DNA of 53,591 bases, from NCBI GenBank assembly GCA_003223325.1, contig QHYS01000218.1:1-53591 (forward strand), given 5' to 3'. The position numbers were made by a program, and so were the translations under genes. Positions within the stretch are counted from its first letter, which is position 1, and each line of letters starts with the position of its first letter. This DNA comes from Acidobacteriota bacterium. GTDB taxonomy: Bacteria > Acidobacteriota > Terriglobia > Acidiferrales > UBA7541. The notes under the pieces are model-generated. The model was not told the DNA's origin. It did not search any database and saw only the letters and a program-made list of their open reading frames with translations. This document shows, piece by piece, positions 1 to 7,479 of this stretch.

Positions 1-55
1 TAGCCACACCCAAAATTTAGGAACGGGGGTCAGGGCCGGATCGATTGCAGTTTCG

Positions 56-1732
56 CTATCTTGGAGAGGCGGACTGCCCCGAGCCGCCCAGCACTCGCAA
101 AAGATTTTGCGCCTGCGTATTTTCCGGATCGAGGCGCAGAGCCGCTTCCGCGTCGGCGCGGGCAAGGGCCGGCTCTCCCTGCTTGTAACGAATCACAGCG
201 CGGTTGGACCAGGCCCGCGAGTAGTTGGGCGATTCCGTGGTCTCGCGATTCAGCACGTTAAGCGCGCCTTCCATATGGTTGGTCTGCATCAACAATGCCG
301 CGTAATTAACGGCCAGGAAATCGTAGTTGGGATTCTTCCGGTCGCTCATATAAAACGCACGCTCCAACATGCGTCCTGCAGCGTCGTTATGTCCCCTCCA
401 CGCTTCCAAAAGACCGTAACCGGCGAGCGCGTCAGGATAATCCGGGTTGATGCGCAGCGCAGTTTGATATTCGCCTGCGGCCAAATCCCGCTGCCCTGAA
501 GCCATGTATTCGCCTCCCAGGTTACTGTGCATTTTTGCGCTGCCCGGCGAGACGTGCACACCGGCGGAATAGAGACTCAGATTGTCTCGCCAATCCTGGT
601 TGCGCACCATCGCTCGCATGCCAAGGGCTGCCACAACGGCTGTCAAAGCCGCCAGCGCTACGGTTCGCTCCCGCTCCAGCAACCAGTTCCATCCCAAGGC
701 CGCCAGCAAGCAAAATCCCGCCGACGGAAGGTATGCCAGACGCTCGCCCATAATCGTTCCGGTGGGCATCAGGATGTTCGCAGTGACCGCAAAACCTCCG
801 AAATAGATTCCGCCAGCCAGGATCAGCCCCCTTCGCCGCTTCCAAAGCGCCCATGTCCACGCGCCGATCACGGCGAGCGTCGCGAGCAACGCAGGCAGCG
901 TATGGCGCCAATTGAGATAGATCGGAATCGTGTTAAAGGAGTAGTCACAGGAGAGTTTGGCCGGATAGAAATGGAGCGCCGCGTACTTCCACGCTACGCG
1001 GAGGGCGTTGAGAATTCGCCATCGTGCGGGAATGACAAGAAGGGGATTATCGAGCCGAGAGATGCTCATTGGGCCGAATCGCCCTCCCTGTACTTTCCAA
1101 AGAACTCCTAGGTACAACAACGTAACTCCCGCAATCAGCGCGTAACGAAGAGGCGGTTTCCATTTCCCGCGTGCATAATCGCCCACTAGCACGAGTAGCA
1201 GGAAGATCACGGCGGATTCCTTCGACAGCAGCGCCAGAATAAAGCAGATCAGCGCCGGGATTTGCTGATCGCTCAGGTGCAAGATCCATGCCGCAAAGAG
1301 GAAGCCAGCGGCAAGCAGTTCCGCGCGTCCCACCACGGAGGATACTGCCTCGGTATGCAGCGGATGCACGGCAAACACCAACGCCGCAGCGAAGGCCACG
1401 GCCTTACCTGCGGGAGAGGCACCGAGCAGCGCCTCTAGCAGCAGACACAGCAGCAGACTGGCGCCCACGTGCAGGATCAGATTGAACAGATGAAAGCCAA
1501 AGGGCCGCGCTCCGCCGAGCCGCCAGTTCAGAGCGAAACTAGCGAACGTTACCGGCCTGAATACGTTACTGACCCCGTGCGGAGCGAACAGCCCTCGCAT
1601 CGATGAATGGGTCACTTGCGGATTGCCAAGGATGTAGATGCCATCATCCATCGTGAAGTCGTTCCGCAGCGCGTTGGCGTAAACCAGCCCCGCCACGGCC
1701 AGGAACAATCCGATACGCAGAGATTCCTTCAT
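56..1732 (-). CDS. TMTC-like multi-pass membrane protein with C-terminal TPR repeats
   Basis: 558 aa. The N-terminal two thirds is strongly hydrophobic with about ten predicted membrane segments; the last ~160 residues form three to four TPR units (for example SAKMHSNLGGEYMASG and YSRAWSNRAVIRYKQG). Near the N-terminus is an acidic loop motif (FTMDDGIYI) after the first membrane segment, and about residue 125 a HPLHTEAVSSVVGR motif. This layout is that of the TMTC / GT-C glycosyltransferase-like family, whose animal members are O-mannosyltransferases. The acidic loop is the likely lipid-linked sugar site. In bacteria the substrate is unknown, so the activity is inference. It starts with ATG at 1732 and appears monocistronic. 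Other reading: a structural TPR membrane protein without enzyme activity. Confidence 0.8.
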   Translation of the reverse strand: MKESLRIGLFLAVAGLVYANALRNDFTMDDGIYILGNPQVTHSSMRGLFAPHGVSNVFRPVTFASFALNWRLGGARPFGFHLFNLILHVGASLLLCLLLEALLGASPAGKAVAFAAALVFAVHPLHTEAVSSVVGRAELLAAGFLFAAWILHLSDQQIPALICFILALLSKESAVIFLLLVLVGDYARGKWKPPLRYALIAGVTLLYLGVLWKVQGGRFGPMSISRLDNPLLVIPARWRILNALRVAWKYAALHFYPAKLSCDYSFNTIPIYLNWRHTLPALLATLAVIGAWTWALWKRRRGLILAGGIYFGGFAVTANILMPTGTIMGERLAYLPSAGFCLLAALGWNWLLERERTVALAALTAVVAALGMRAMVRNQDWRDNLSLYSAGVHVSPGSAKMHSNLGGEYMASGQRDLAAGEYQTALRINPDYPDALAGYGLLEAWRGHNDAAGRMLERAFYMSDRKNPNYDFLAVNYAALLMQTNHMEGALNVLNRETTESPNYSRAWSNRAVIRYKQGEPALARADAEAALRLDPENTQAQNLLRVLGGSGQSASPR

Positions 1733-2115
1733 TGAATGTTAGCCCGCCACAAGGTATTGGCGCCTGGAATATCGCTGCGCCCAAAAGACAAAATACCCCG
1801 AAAAAGAGGGTAGAGCGGGCGGGCCATGCCCCACCTGTTCCTAATCTGCTAATTTATGGCACGAACATGCCGTGCGAATTTCTTGTGCCACAACATATGG
1901 CAATGGCGTTGTTGCCGGCTGCCGGCTTGTCATAGACGCCCAGCCATGCCCAAGGCGGGAGACGTCGTAGGACTCTTCCCGCAATTATTGAGTATCGAGA
2001 GAGTCTAAGCGCCAATCTACAGTATTTTGCTTATTGCACAGACAGGCAGCCTACTTTAGCTATACTATCGGCAACGCTGGGCCCCGCCCGCTGCCTCGCC
2101 CTTGCCAGAGATAAC
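1733..2115. other. Intergenic region, no gene seen
   Basis: About 380 bases between the divergent TMTC-like gene and the receiver gene. I find no credible coding stretch. A TATACT hexamer at 2061-2066 could be a -10 element for the gene at 2116, but no good -35 lies at the right distance. Confidence 0.5.
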
Positions 2116-2496
2116 GTGGCACTACCTGCCAAGATCCTCGTGGCCGACGACCAGCCGTTGGTACGGCGCACCCTGCGCTCGCTGCTGACTCAGCAACCGC
2201 ATTGGAAAATCTGTGAGGCTGAAAACGGCAAGGTAGCTCTCGAGCGAATCCGCAAGGAGAAACCGCAGGTGGCCGTGTTGGATATTGTCATGCCGGAAAT
2301 GGGCGGCATCGAGGCGGCTTACGAGATTCGCCGATTAGCACCAGAAACGAAAATCATCCTGATCAGCAGTCACTACACCGCAGAAGAGGCCGCTCACTTG
2401 GCCCGCCTCTTCGGGGATGGCGTTTTCATCGAGAAATCCCGGAGCGGCAAAGAGTTGATCTCGGCGATCAATCGTCTTCTGCCCAAAGATGAGTAA
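2116..2496 (+). CDS. Single-domain response regulator (CheY-like receiver)
   Basis: 126 aa, only a receiver domain. Acidic pair in VADDQPLV (residues 10-11), phospho-acceptor Asp in VAVLDIVMPE, conserved Ser in ILISSH and Lys in FIEKS are all present, so it should be phosphorylatable. It starts with GTG at 2116; no strong ribosome binding site precedes it. No output domain and no kinase is adjacent, so the partner is encoded elsewhere. A second, decayed receiver gene follows 190 bases downstream on the same strand. Receivers of this type with a VAVLDIVMPEMGGIEAA core usually come from NarL-like parents, which suggests loss of an output domain (inference). Confidence 0.85.
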   Translation: MALPAKILVADDQPLVRRTLRSLLTQQPHWKICEAENGKVALERIRKEKPQVAVLDIVMPEMGGIEAAYEIRRLAPETKIILISSHYTAEEAAHLARLFGDGVFIEKSRSGKELISAINRLLPKDE

Positions 2497-2687
2497 TCCT
2501 CTTCGTTTCTGGATGATAGGTGAGTTGTGCATCCCGCAGGCGAAGAGCCGCAAAGGAATCTACGGTCTCCCCCGTCCACCCCGTATTGAACTGACAGACC
2601 TCTGGTAGAGACTATATCCTTATCCGCCCCGCCCCGTCCCGTCCCGGAGCTTTGCGGCCCCTGGCAGTTGGGCCTAGGAGTGGAAAA

Positions 2688-3082
2688 TTGGCCGCCCGAA
2701 TGCTCGTCGTCGACGACAACCCTGCCGCGCGGACGGCCATCGGTCGCTGCTGGATTTGAACTCCTTCCACGTATGCGGTGAGGCTAGGGTGGCTAGGGAC
2801 GGTAATGAGGCCATTGAGAAGGTCGGCGAGTTAAAGCCGGACATCGTTCTTCTCGACATCAATATGCCCGGAATGAATGGCGCCATCACTGCGTCCAAGA
2901 TTCGCAAATTGCACCGAACCAAAATCGTGTTCCTGACCATCCTTGCAACGCACCAGTTGTCCGATGGATTTGTGCCCAAGTCTGCGGCGGCAACGGAACT
3001 GATCCCCACGCTGATTCAAGTTGCTCGACGCGTGGACGGATTTACCAAACGAACGAAATCGCCACACACCAGTACTTCCTGA
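2688..3082 (+). pseudogene. Decayed receiver-domain protein (frameshift plus internal deletion)
   Basis: The first part reads in one frame from a TTG at 2688 (AGGAG ribosome binding site at 2676-2680) or ATG at 2700: MLVVDDNPAARTAI, the classic acidic-pair segment of a receiver. That frame stops at 2757. The continuation (RSLLDLNSFHVCGEA... DIVLLDINMPGMNG) lies in another frame. Adding one C after the ATC codon at 2739-2741 would give ATC CGG TCG CTG CTG GAT and rejoin the frames. Further on, FLTILATHQLSDGFVPKS lacks about ten residues usually found between the FLT and GFVPKS motifs. Two lesions in one short gene favour a pseudogene over a single sequencing error. Confidence 0.7.
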
Positions 3083-3444
3083 CGCCTGTACCTCCAAAAA
3101 ATACAAACTAGCGCTAAGCTAACGGCAACGGCCGGTCTTTTCAAAGTCCCAGAACCGGCAGGCTCCGGTCTTTCGCCGGAAACCTCCCGCGCTCAGGTGC
3201 AAGAATTTCGGATGGGCAGGTTGGAGAGCGGAATGGAAGCCCCATGCGCTCTCTAAATTTAATCGCGAGCGTATGAGTCTCTTCGGTGATACGCGGATAG
3301 TGGGCTTGACCCATTCCCAGTATTCCCAGTCGAAGTGCGCTTGACTGTGTGCAAAGCTATCCTTAAAATCACATCCAGTTTCTAAGGATCGGCCGGATCC
3401 AACCTGACGATGGAAGTTCTATACTCATTAAGAGGGGGTGACCC
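3083..3444. other. Intergenic region with one strong inverted repeat
   Basis: About 360 bases without a gene. An inverted repeat at 3223-3254 (GGAGAGCG ... CGCTCTCT, with an inner ATGG/CCAT stem) can form a stable hairpin and may terminate transcription from the receiver genes, although no T-run follows it. The promoter of the downstream exported-protein operon lies at 3341-3369. Confidence 0.45.
3341..3369 (+). promoter_or_regulatory. Sigma-70-type promoter of the DUF6152/paralog operon
   Basis: TTGACT at 3341-3346 and TAAAAT at 3364-3369 with an ideal 17-base spacer. Transcription would start near 3376, giving a leader of about 70 bases before the TTG start at 3445. Confidence 0.6.
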
Positions 3445-3867
3445 TTGAAACGCAAGTTCCTTGTTTTTTTTACCCTGATGTGTGTTTCCGTTCTTTCTCT
3501 TCCGCTGTCCGCCCACCACGGCAACGCGGCGTATGACACGGAGAACAAAATTACGCTCAAAGGGACGGTCACACAATGGTTTTGGGCCAATCCTCATTGC
3601 GTACTTCAGTTTGACGTGACAGATGATCATGGCCAAGTGGTGCATTGGGGCGCGGAGACTGAAAATCCGACAACAATGACCCACTCGGGCTGGACCAAGA
3701 CATCCTTCAAGCTCGGCGATGAAGTCACGGTAACCATGATAACCGTCAAAAATGGCAAGCCGATCGGACGCATCGTGGACGTCGTGCTGCCCACTGGCCA
3801 GAAACTGGCCGGCCGTGTGATCCCGCAGCTACCGCCCTACAACCCGGACGACCCTCCCAAACAGTGA
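3445..3867 (+). CDS. Exported DUF6152-family protein
   Basis: 140 aa with a signal peptide (residues 1-23, hydrophobic LVFFTLMCVSVLSLPLSA, cleavage likely before HHGNA). The mature part begins with the His-His pair and the segments HHGNAAYDTEN, LKGTVTQWFWANPHC and EVTVTMITVKNGKPIGRIVDVVLPTGQ that I associate with the DUF6152 family of periplasmic beta-rich proteins. The start is TTG at 3445 preceded by AGAGGGGG. The family has no known function; the His-rich mature N-terminus could bind a metal (inference). It is the first gene behind the promoter at 3341-3369 and is followed by three tandem paralogous exported proteins. Confidence 0.8.
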   Translation: MKRKFLVFFTLMCVSVLSLPLSAHHGNAAYDTENKITLKGTVTQWFWANPHCVLQFDVTDDHGQVVHWGAETENPTTMTHSGWTKTSFKLGDEVTVTMITVKNGKPIGRIVDVVLPTGQKLAGRVIPQLPPYNPDDPPKQ

Positions 3868-3966
3868 GGGGTCGCTCAGGCGCGATCGGGTGTGACTTTG
3901 TCAGGGTGCCTTTGTTTCCGAGTTGGAATTCAATGTGGGATTTTGGACAATGAAAAGGTTCCCACT

Positions 3967-4869
3967 ATGCTAAAGCCTCTTATTGTCTCGGGACTTGTAC
4001 TAGTGCTATCGATAGCGTCACCTCTCGCCCGTGCTCAAGTCGCGCCGCCACAATCAGCAACGGCCAAGGTTCAGACGGCAGCCACTGCTGGCCACGCTCC
4101 GCTAGACCACGATGGTTGGGGACGGCCGGTAACCGCATCGACAAACGGTCAGAAGAGTGCACCCGCTCCACGCCATGACATTTCTGGAACCTGGGACCCG
4201 GGCGACGGCGGAATCCAGCAACTCGGCGCGAGGGCCATGCCCGAAGACGGCAGGCCAGAACATCGGTTGCCTTACACTCCTTTGGGGCAGGAAGCTTTGA
4301 ACCGCGCAAAGCCGAGCAATGGACTGAGAAGCGTCCTTCCTGCGGAGACAAATGATCCAGTAGTAACCTGCGATCCCCAGGGGATGCCCCGCGAAGACCT
4401 CTACGAACTAAGGGCGACGCAGATCATTCAGACGCCGGAGAAGGTGTTCCTCATGTACACGTTTGGCAAGGTCTGGCGGGTCGTCTGGACCGACGGGCGA
4501 GAACTCCCCAAGGACCCCGAACCAAGATGGTACGGGTATTCGGTCGGCAAGTGGGTGGATGATTACACGCTAGTCGTACAGACGACGGGGCTGGACGAAA
4601 GAACATGGATCGATCGAGCGGGTCGTCCCCATAGCAGCGATCTGCGCATCGAGGAGCGCTACCACCGCGTGGACCAGAATCATTTAGAGCTGACGGTGAC
4701 GATCGATGATCCCCAGATGTATACAAAACCTTGGGTAGCCCTCGACAAGTTGCAGTTCGAATTGCAGCCACCCAGTTTCGATGTCCGGGAGATGATCTGT
4801 TCGCCGTCAGAGTTTGCGGAATACAACAAATTGATTGGCAATCCCGCTAGCGACAAGGGCCACCAATAG
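3967..4869 (+). CDS. Exported protein of an uncharacterised family, tandem paralog 1
   Basis: I do not recognise a function. From the ATG at 3967 it has 300 aa and a clear signal peptide (MLKPLIVSGLVLVLSIAS, cleavage near ARA-Q); an in-frame GTG at 3892 would spoil that signal, so I prefer 3967. Conserved blocks shared by the three tandem copies are DGWGRP, PRHDISGTW, PYTPLG, CDPQG-PRED, DPEPRWYGYSVGKWVDDY, RPHS, EER-HRVD and DVREMICSPS. The mature N-terminus is Pro/Ala/Gln-rich and low in complexity, like a spacer. The many aromatic and acidic residues suggest a beta-rich periplasmic or surface binding protein (inference). Confidence 0.8.
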   Translation: MLKPLIVSGLVLVLSIASPLARAQVAPPQSATAKVQTAATAGHAPLDHDGWGRPVTASTNGQKSAPAPRHDISGTWDPGDGGIQQLGARAMPEDGRPEHRLPYTPLGQEALNRAKPSNGLRSVLPAETNDPVVTCDPQGMPREDLYELRATQIIQTPEKVFLMYTFGKVWRVVWTDGRELPKDPEPRWYGYSVGKWVDDYTLVVQTTGLDERTWIDRAGRPHSSDLRIEERYHRVDQNHLELTVTIDDPQMYTKPWVALDKLQFELQPPSFDVREMICSPSEFAEYNKLIGNPASDKGHQ

Positions 4870-4881
4870 ATTCTCACGGCT

Positions 4882-5856
4882 ATGGAAAAGCTTTCCGCGA
4901 TGCTGAAGCGCCTTGTGGCCCCGAGACTTCTACTCGCAGTTTTGATATTTTCATCGCTTGCGCATTCTCAAGCCGTCGCGCCCAAATCAGGAGCGCCGCC
5001 ACAATCAGGAATGCCAAAGGTCCAGCAGGCAGTCCCCGCTGCCCCCGCGCCCGTAGACTACGATGGCTGGGGACGGCCGATACCTCGACCCGTGAAGAAT
5101 CCGAATCCATCGGCCCCTGCTCCACGACATGATATTTCCGGGACCTGGGACCCGGCAAACGGGCCAGATGACGGAGGCCAGTTCCTCGGCGCGAAGGCCT
5201 TGCCGGTAGACGGCAAGCCGGGACATGAGCCACCTTACACTCCTCTGGGACTGGGGGCTTATAGCCAAACCAAGCCGAGCAATGGAGCGAGAATGGTTCC
5301 CCCTACGGAGACAAATGATCCGGAAATCATATGTGATCCTCAGGGATTCCCTCGCGAAGACCTTTTTCAATTAAGGACGACGCAGATTCTTCAGACGCCT
5401 GTGTCGGTGGTCATTCTGTATGAATTCGACCGGGTATGGCGGGTCATCTGGACCGACGGGCGCGATCTCCCCAAAGATCCCGAACCTAGGTGGTACGGCT
5501 ATTCGGTCGGCAAGTGGGTGGATGATTACACGCTCGTCGTCGAGAGCAATGGGACGGATGACAGAACTTGGGTGGATCATGCTGGCCGTCCGCATAGTGG
5601 CGATCTGCGCGTGGAGGAGCGATTCCATCGCGTGGACCATGACCATCTGGAGTGGACGGTACAAATTGACGATCCGAAGATGTATACAAAACCCTGGTTG
5701 GCCATGGACAGATTCCCCATGAAGCTGCAGCCGCCGGATTTCGATGTCCGGGAGATGATCTGTTCACCGTCAGACTATGTGGAATACAACAAGTTAGTTG
5801 GCAGTCCCGCCAGCGATCCCTCTAGAGACCCGCCTGCAAACAAAGACCGCCAATAG
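4882..5856 (+). CDS. Exported protein, tandem paralog 2
   Basis: 324 aa, starting at ATG 4882 only 12 bases after the stop of paralog 1. Signal peptide MEKLSAMLKRLVAPRLLLAV... cleaved near AHSQ, then a Pro/Ala-rich spacer. All conserved blocks of the family are present (DYDGWGRP, PRHDISGTW, GYSVGKWVDDYTLVV, RPHSGDLRVEERFHRVD, FDVREMICSPSD). It is closer to paralog 3 than to paralog 1 in the central block (PREDLFQLRTTQILQTP is identical in copies 2 and 3). The C-terminus carries an extra basic/Pro tail (DPSRDPPANKDRQ). No obvious ribosome binding site, so translation may be coupled to the preceding gene. Function unknown. Confidence 0.8.
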   Translation: MEKLSAMLKRLVAPRLLLAVLIFSSLAHSQAVAPKSGAPPQSGMPKVQQAVPAAPAPVDYDGWGRPIPRPVKNPNPSAPAPRHDISGTWDPANGPDDGGQFLGAKALPVDGKPGHEPPYTPLGLGAYSQTKPSNGARMVPPTETNDPEIICDPQGFPREDLFQLRTTQILQTPVSVVILYEFDRVWRVIWTDGRDLPKDPEPRWYGYSVGKWVDDYTLVVESNGTDDRTWVDHAGRPHSGDLRVEERFHRVDHDHLEWTVQIDDPKMYTKPWLAMDRFPMKLQPPDFDVREMICSPSDYVEYNKLVGSPASDPSRDPPANKDRQ

Positions 5857-5869
5857 GTCTCCGAGGACT

Positions 5870-6796
5870 ATGAAAAAGGCTGCCTCGATGCTGACGCGCC
5901 TCGTTGCCTCAAGACTTGGGATCGCCGTGTTGACATTTTCAGCGCTCATGCGTGGTCAAACAGCGCCTCCACAATCAGGAACGCCGAAGGAGCAGAAGAC
6001 CGCTTCGGTCGCCCCGGCACCAATTGACGTCGACGGTTGGGGGCGACCCATAACCGCTCCCATGCAGGGTCAGAAGGCTCCCGCTCCGCGCCGCGACATT
6101 TCCGGAACTTGGGAGCCGGCCAACGGGCCGCTTGATGGCGTGCAGTTCTACGGCTCCAAGGCAGTGCCGGAAGATGGCAAGGCTGACCGTGAGCCACCTT
6201 ACACGCCGCTGGGGCGGGAACTATGGAACGGCAACAAACCCAGCATTGGATCTAGAAGCGTTCTGCCCGCAGAGGCAAACGATCCCGTAATCAACTGCGA
6301 TCCTCAAGGATTTCCCCGCGAAGATCTTTTTCAATTAAGGACAACCCAGATTCTTCAGACGCCCATGTCGGTGGTCATTCTGTATGAATTTGACCGGATA
6401 TGGCGGGTAATCTGGATGGATGGGCGAGCGCTTCCCGAAGATCCCGAACCGAGGTGGTTCGGATATTCGGTTGGCAAGTGGGTGGATGATTACACTTTGG
6501 TCGTCGAAACGACAGGGATGGATGAAAGGACCTGGCTCGATAATGTAGGTCGTCCCCATAGCCAGGAACTGCACGTGGAGGAGCGCTTCCACCGCGTGGA
6601 TCGGGATCACTTGGAGTGGACGGTGACGATTGAGGACCCTAAGATTTATACCAATCCCTGGGTGGCCATGGACAAATTGCCGTTCTATTTGCAGCCGCCC
6701 AGTTTCGATGTCCGAGAGATGATCTGTTCGCCGTCAGAATCCGCGGAATACGACAACTTAATCGGCAATCCGGCTAGCGAAAAAGACCGCCACTAG
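5870..6796 (+). CDS. Exported protein, tandem paralog 3
   Basis: 308 aa from ATG 5870, which has GAGGA just upstream and gives a normal signal peptide (KKAASMLTRLVASRLGIAVLTFSA). An in-frame start at 5798 would overlap paralog 2 and is less likely. The family blocks are all kept (DVDGWGRP, PRRDISGTW, RWFGYSVGKWVDDYTLVV, RPHSQELHVEERFHRVD, DVREMICSPSE). The three genes sit head to tail with 12-13 base gaps and look like products of repeated duplication that have since diverged. Function unknown; co-transcription with the DUF6152 gene is inferred from spacing and the single promoter. Confidence 0.8.
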   Translation: MKKAASMLTRLVASRLGIAVLTFSALMRGQTAPPQSGTPKEQKTASVAPAPIDVDGWGRPITAPMQGQKAPAPRRDISGTWEPANGPLDGVQFYGSKAVPEDGKADREPPYTPLGRELWNGNKPSIGSRSVLPAEANDPVINCDPQGFPREDLFQLRTTQILQTPMSVVILYEFDRIWRVIWMDGRALPEDPEPRWFGYSVGKWVDDYTLVVETTGMDERTWLDNVGRPHSQELHVEERFHRVDRDHLEWTVTIEDPKIYTNPWVAMDKLPFYLQPPSFDVREMICSPSESAEYDNLIGNPASEKDRH

Positions 6797-6911
6797 CTTC
6801 GCCCGTGCTGCTCTCTACAATTTGAGGCTGCGAACGGAGCCGTAAGTCTGCGCGCTTGCAGTACGCCTTCAGCAGGCTCAGAACGTTGTCACGAGCCTAC
6901 AAGTCGTGGCT

Positions 6912-7256
6912 CTAGGGGCAAGTCGTCGAGATCATCTTGACCGCGGTCAGCTTCATATAGTGCGCGGCTTTCGGTACCTTCGGCTCCGTCTCCGCTTCCT
7001 TAGCTGGGACGGCCGTGCCCGTGACCTCAATCTTATGACCGACGTGGGGCGCAAGGTTGGCAGTCGACGACACGATGCCGATGGTCTTCGGACCATTCCC
7101 TTCCACATCGGTGACCATATAAGTGTCGGCTTCCGTGCCCTTCTTCAAGCATCCGGTCATGCTGTGCTCTTTGGGAGCCGCCTGCTGGGCCTGAACGGCT
7201 AGCATAAAGGTAAATGCACACGACACAACTAGGGCCGCCATGAAGAACCCTTTCAT
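6912..7256 (-). CDS. Small exported protein of unknown function
   Basis: 114 aa with a signal peptide (MKGFFMAALVVSCAFTFMLAVQA, cleaved near QAQ). The ATG at 7256 has a perfect AGGAGGG six bases upstream, which decides the start against an upstream in-frame codon at 7307. The mature part reads HSMTGCLKKGTEADTYMVTD, LAPHVGHKIEVTGTAVP and MKLTAVKMISTTCP. The pattern TGCL-KG ... Y-VTD ... HVGHKIEVTG resembles small OB-fold-like exported proteins frequent in acidobacterial genomes; I cannot name the family with certainty. Two Cys (in TGCL and STTCP) may form a disulfide. It diverges from the PQQ dehydrogenase gene. Confidence 0.7.
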   Translation of the reverse strand: MKGFFMAALVVSCAFTFMLAVQAQQAAPKEHSMTGCLKKGTEADTYMVTDVEGNGPKTIGIVSSTANLAPHVGHKIEVTGTAVPAKEAETEPKVPKAAHYMKLTAVKMISTTCP

Positions 7257-7300
7257 AGAACCCTCCTCTAGAAAATTTACCGGACTGGATAGGCGGCATG

Positions 7301-7329
7301 TTAGCACAGTTTTTCGTCTATTGTGTCAA
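7301..7329 (-). promoter_or_regulatory. Possible promoter of the small exported protein gene
   Basis: On the minus strand, a perfect TTGACA (7324-7329) is followed after 17 bases by TGCTAA (7301-7306). The -35 is excellent and the -10 weak. Position fits the gene starting at 7256. Confidence 0.4.
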
Positions 7330-7479
7330 CGCGAAACCCGCTCTATGACCGACGATGGGAAATGTGCCCTGCTTCTTCCCAAATTCCCTTGTTTGCGGCC
7401 GAAAGTCGGAACAGAATACAGGCTCTTGGATTGGGCCCACCAATGCGGCGGAAGCCGCATAGCCCATAGGAGGACAGCA

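Noticed and set aside
1920-1934. 15-base exact match TGCCGGCTTGTCATA also at 9946-9960
   Set aside because: In a window of this size one or two exact 15-mers are expected by chance.
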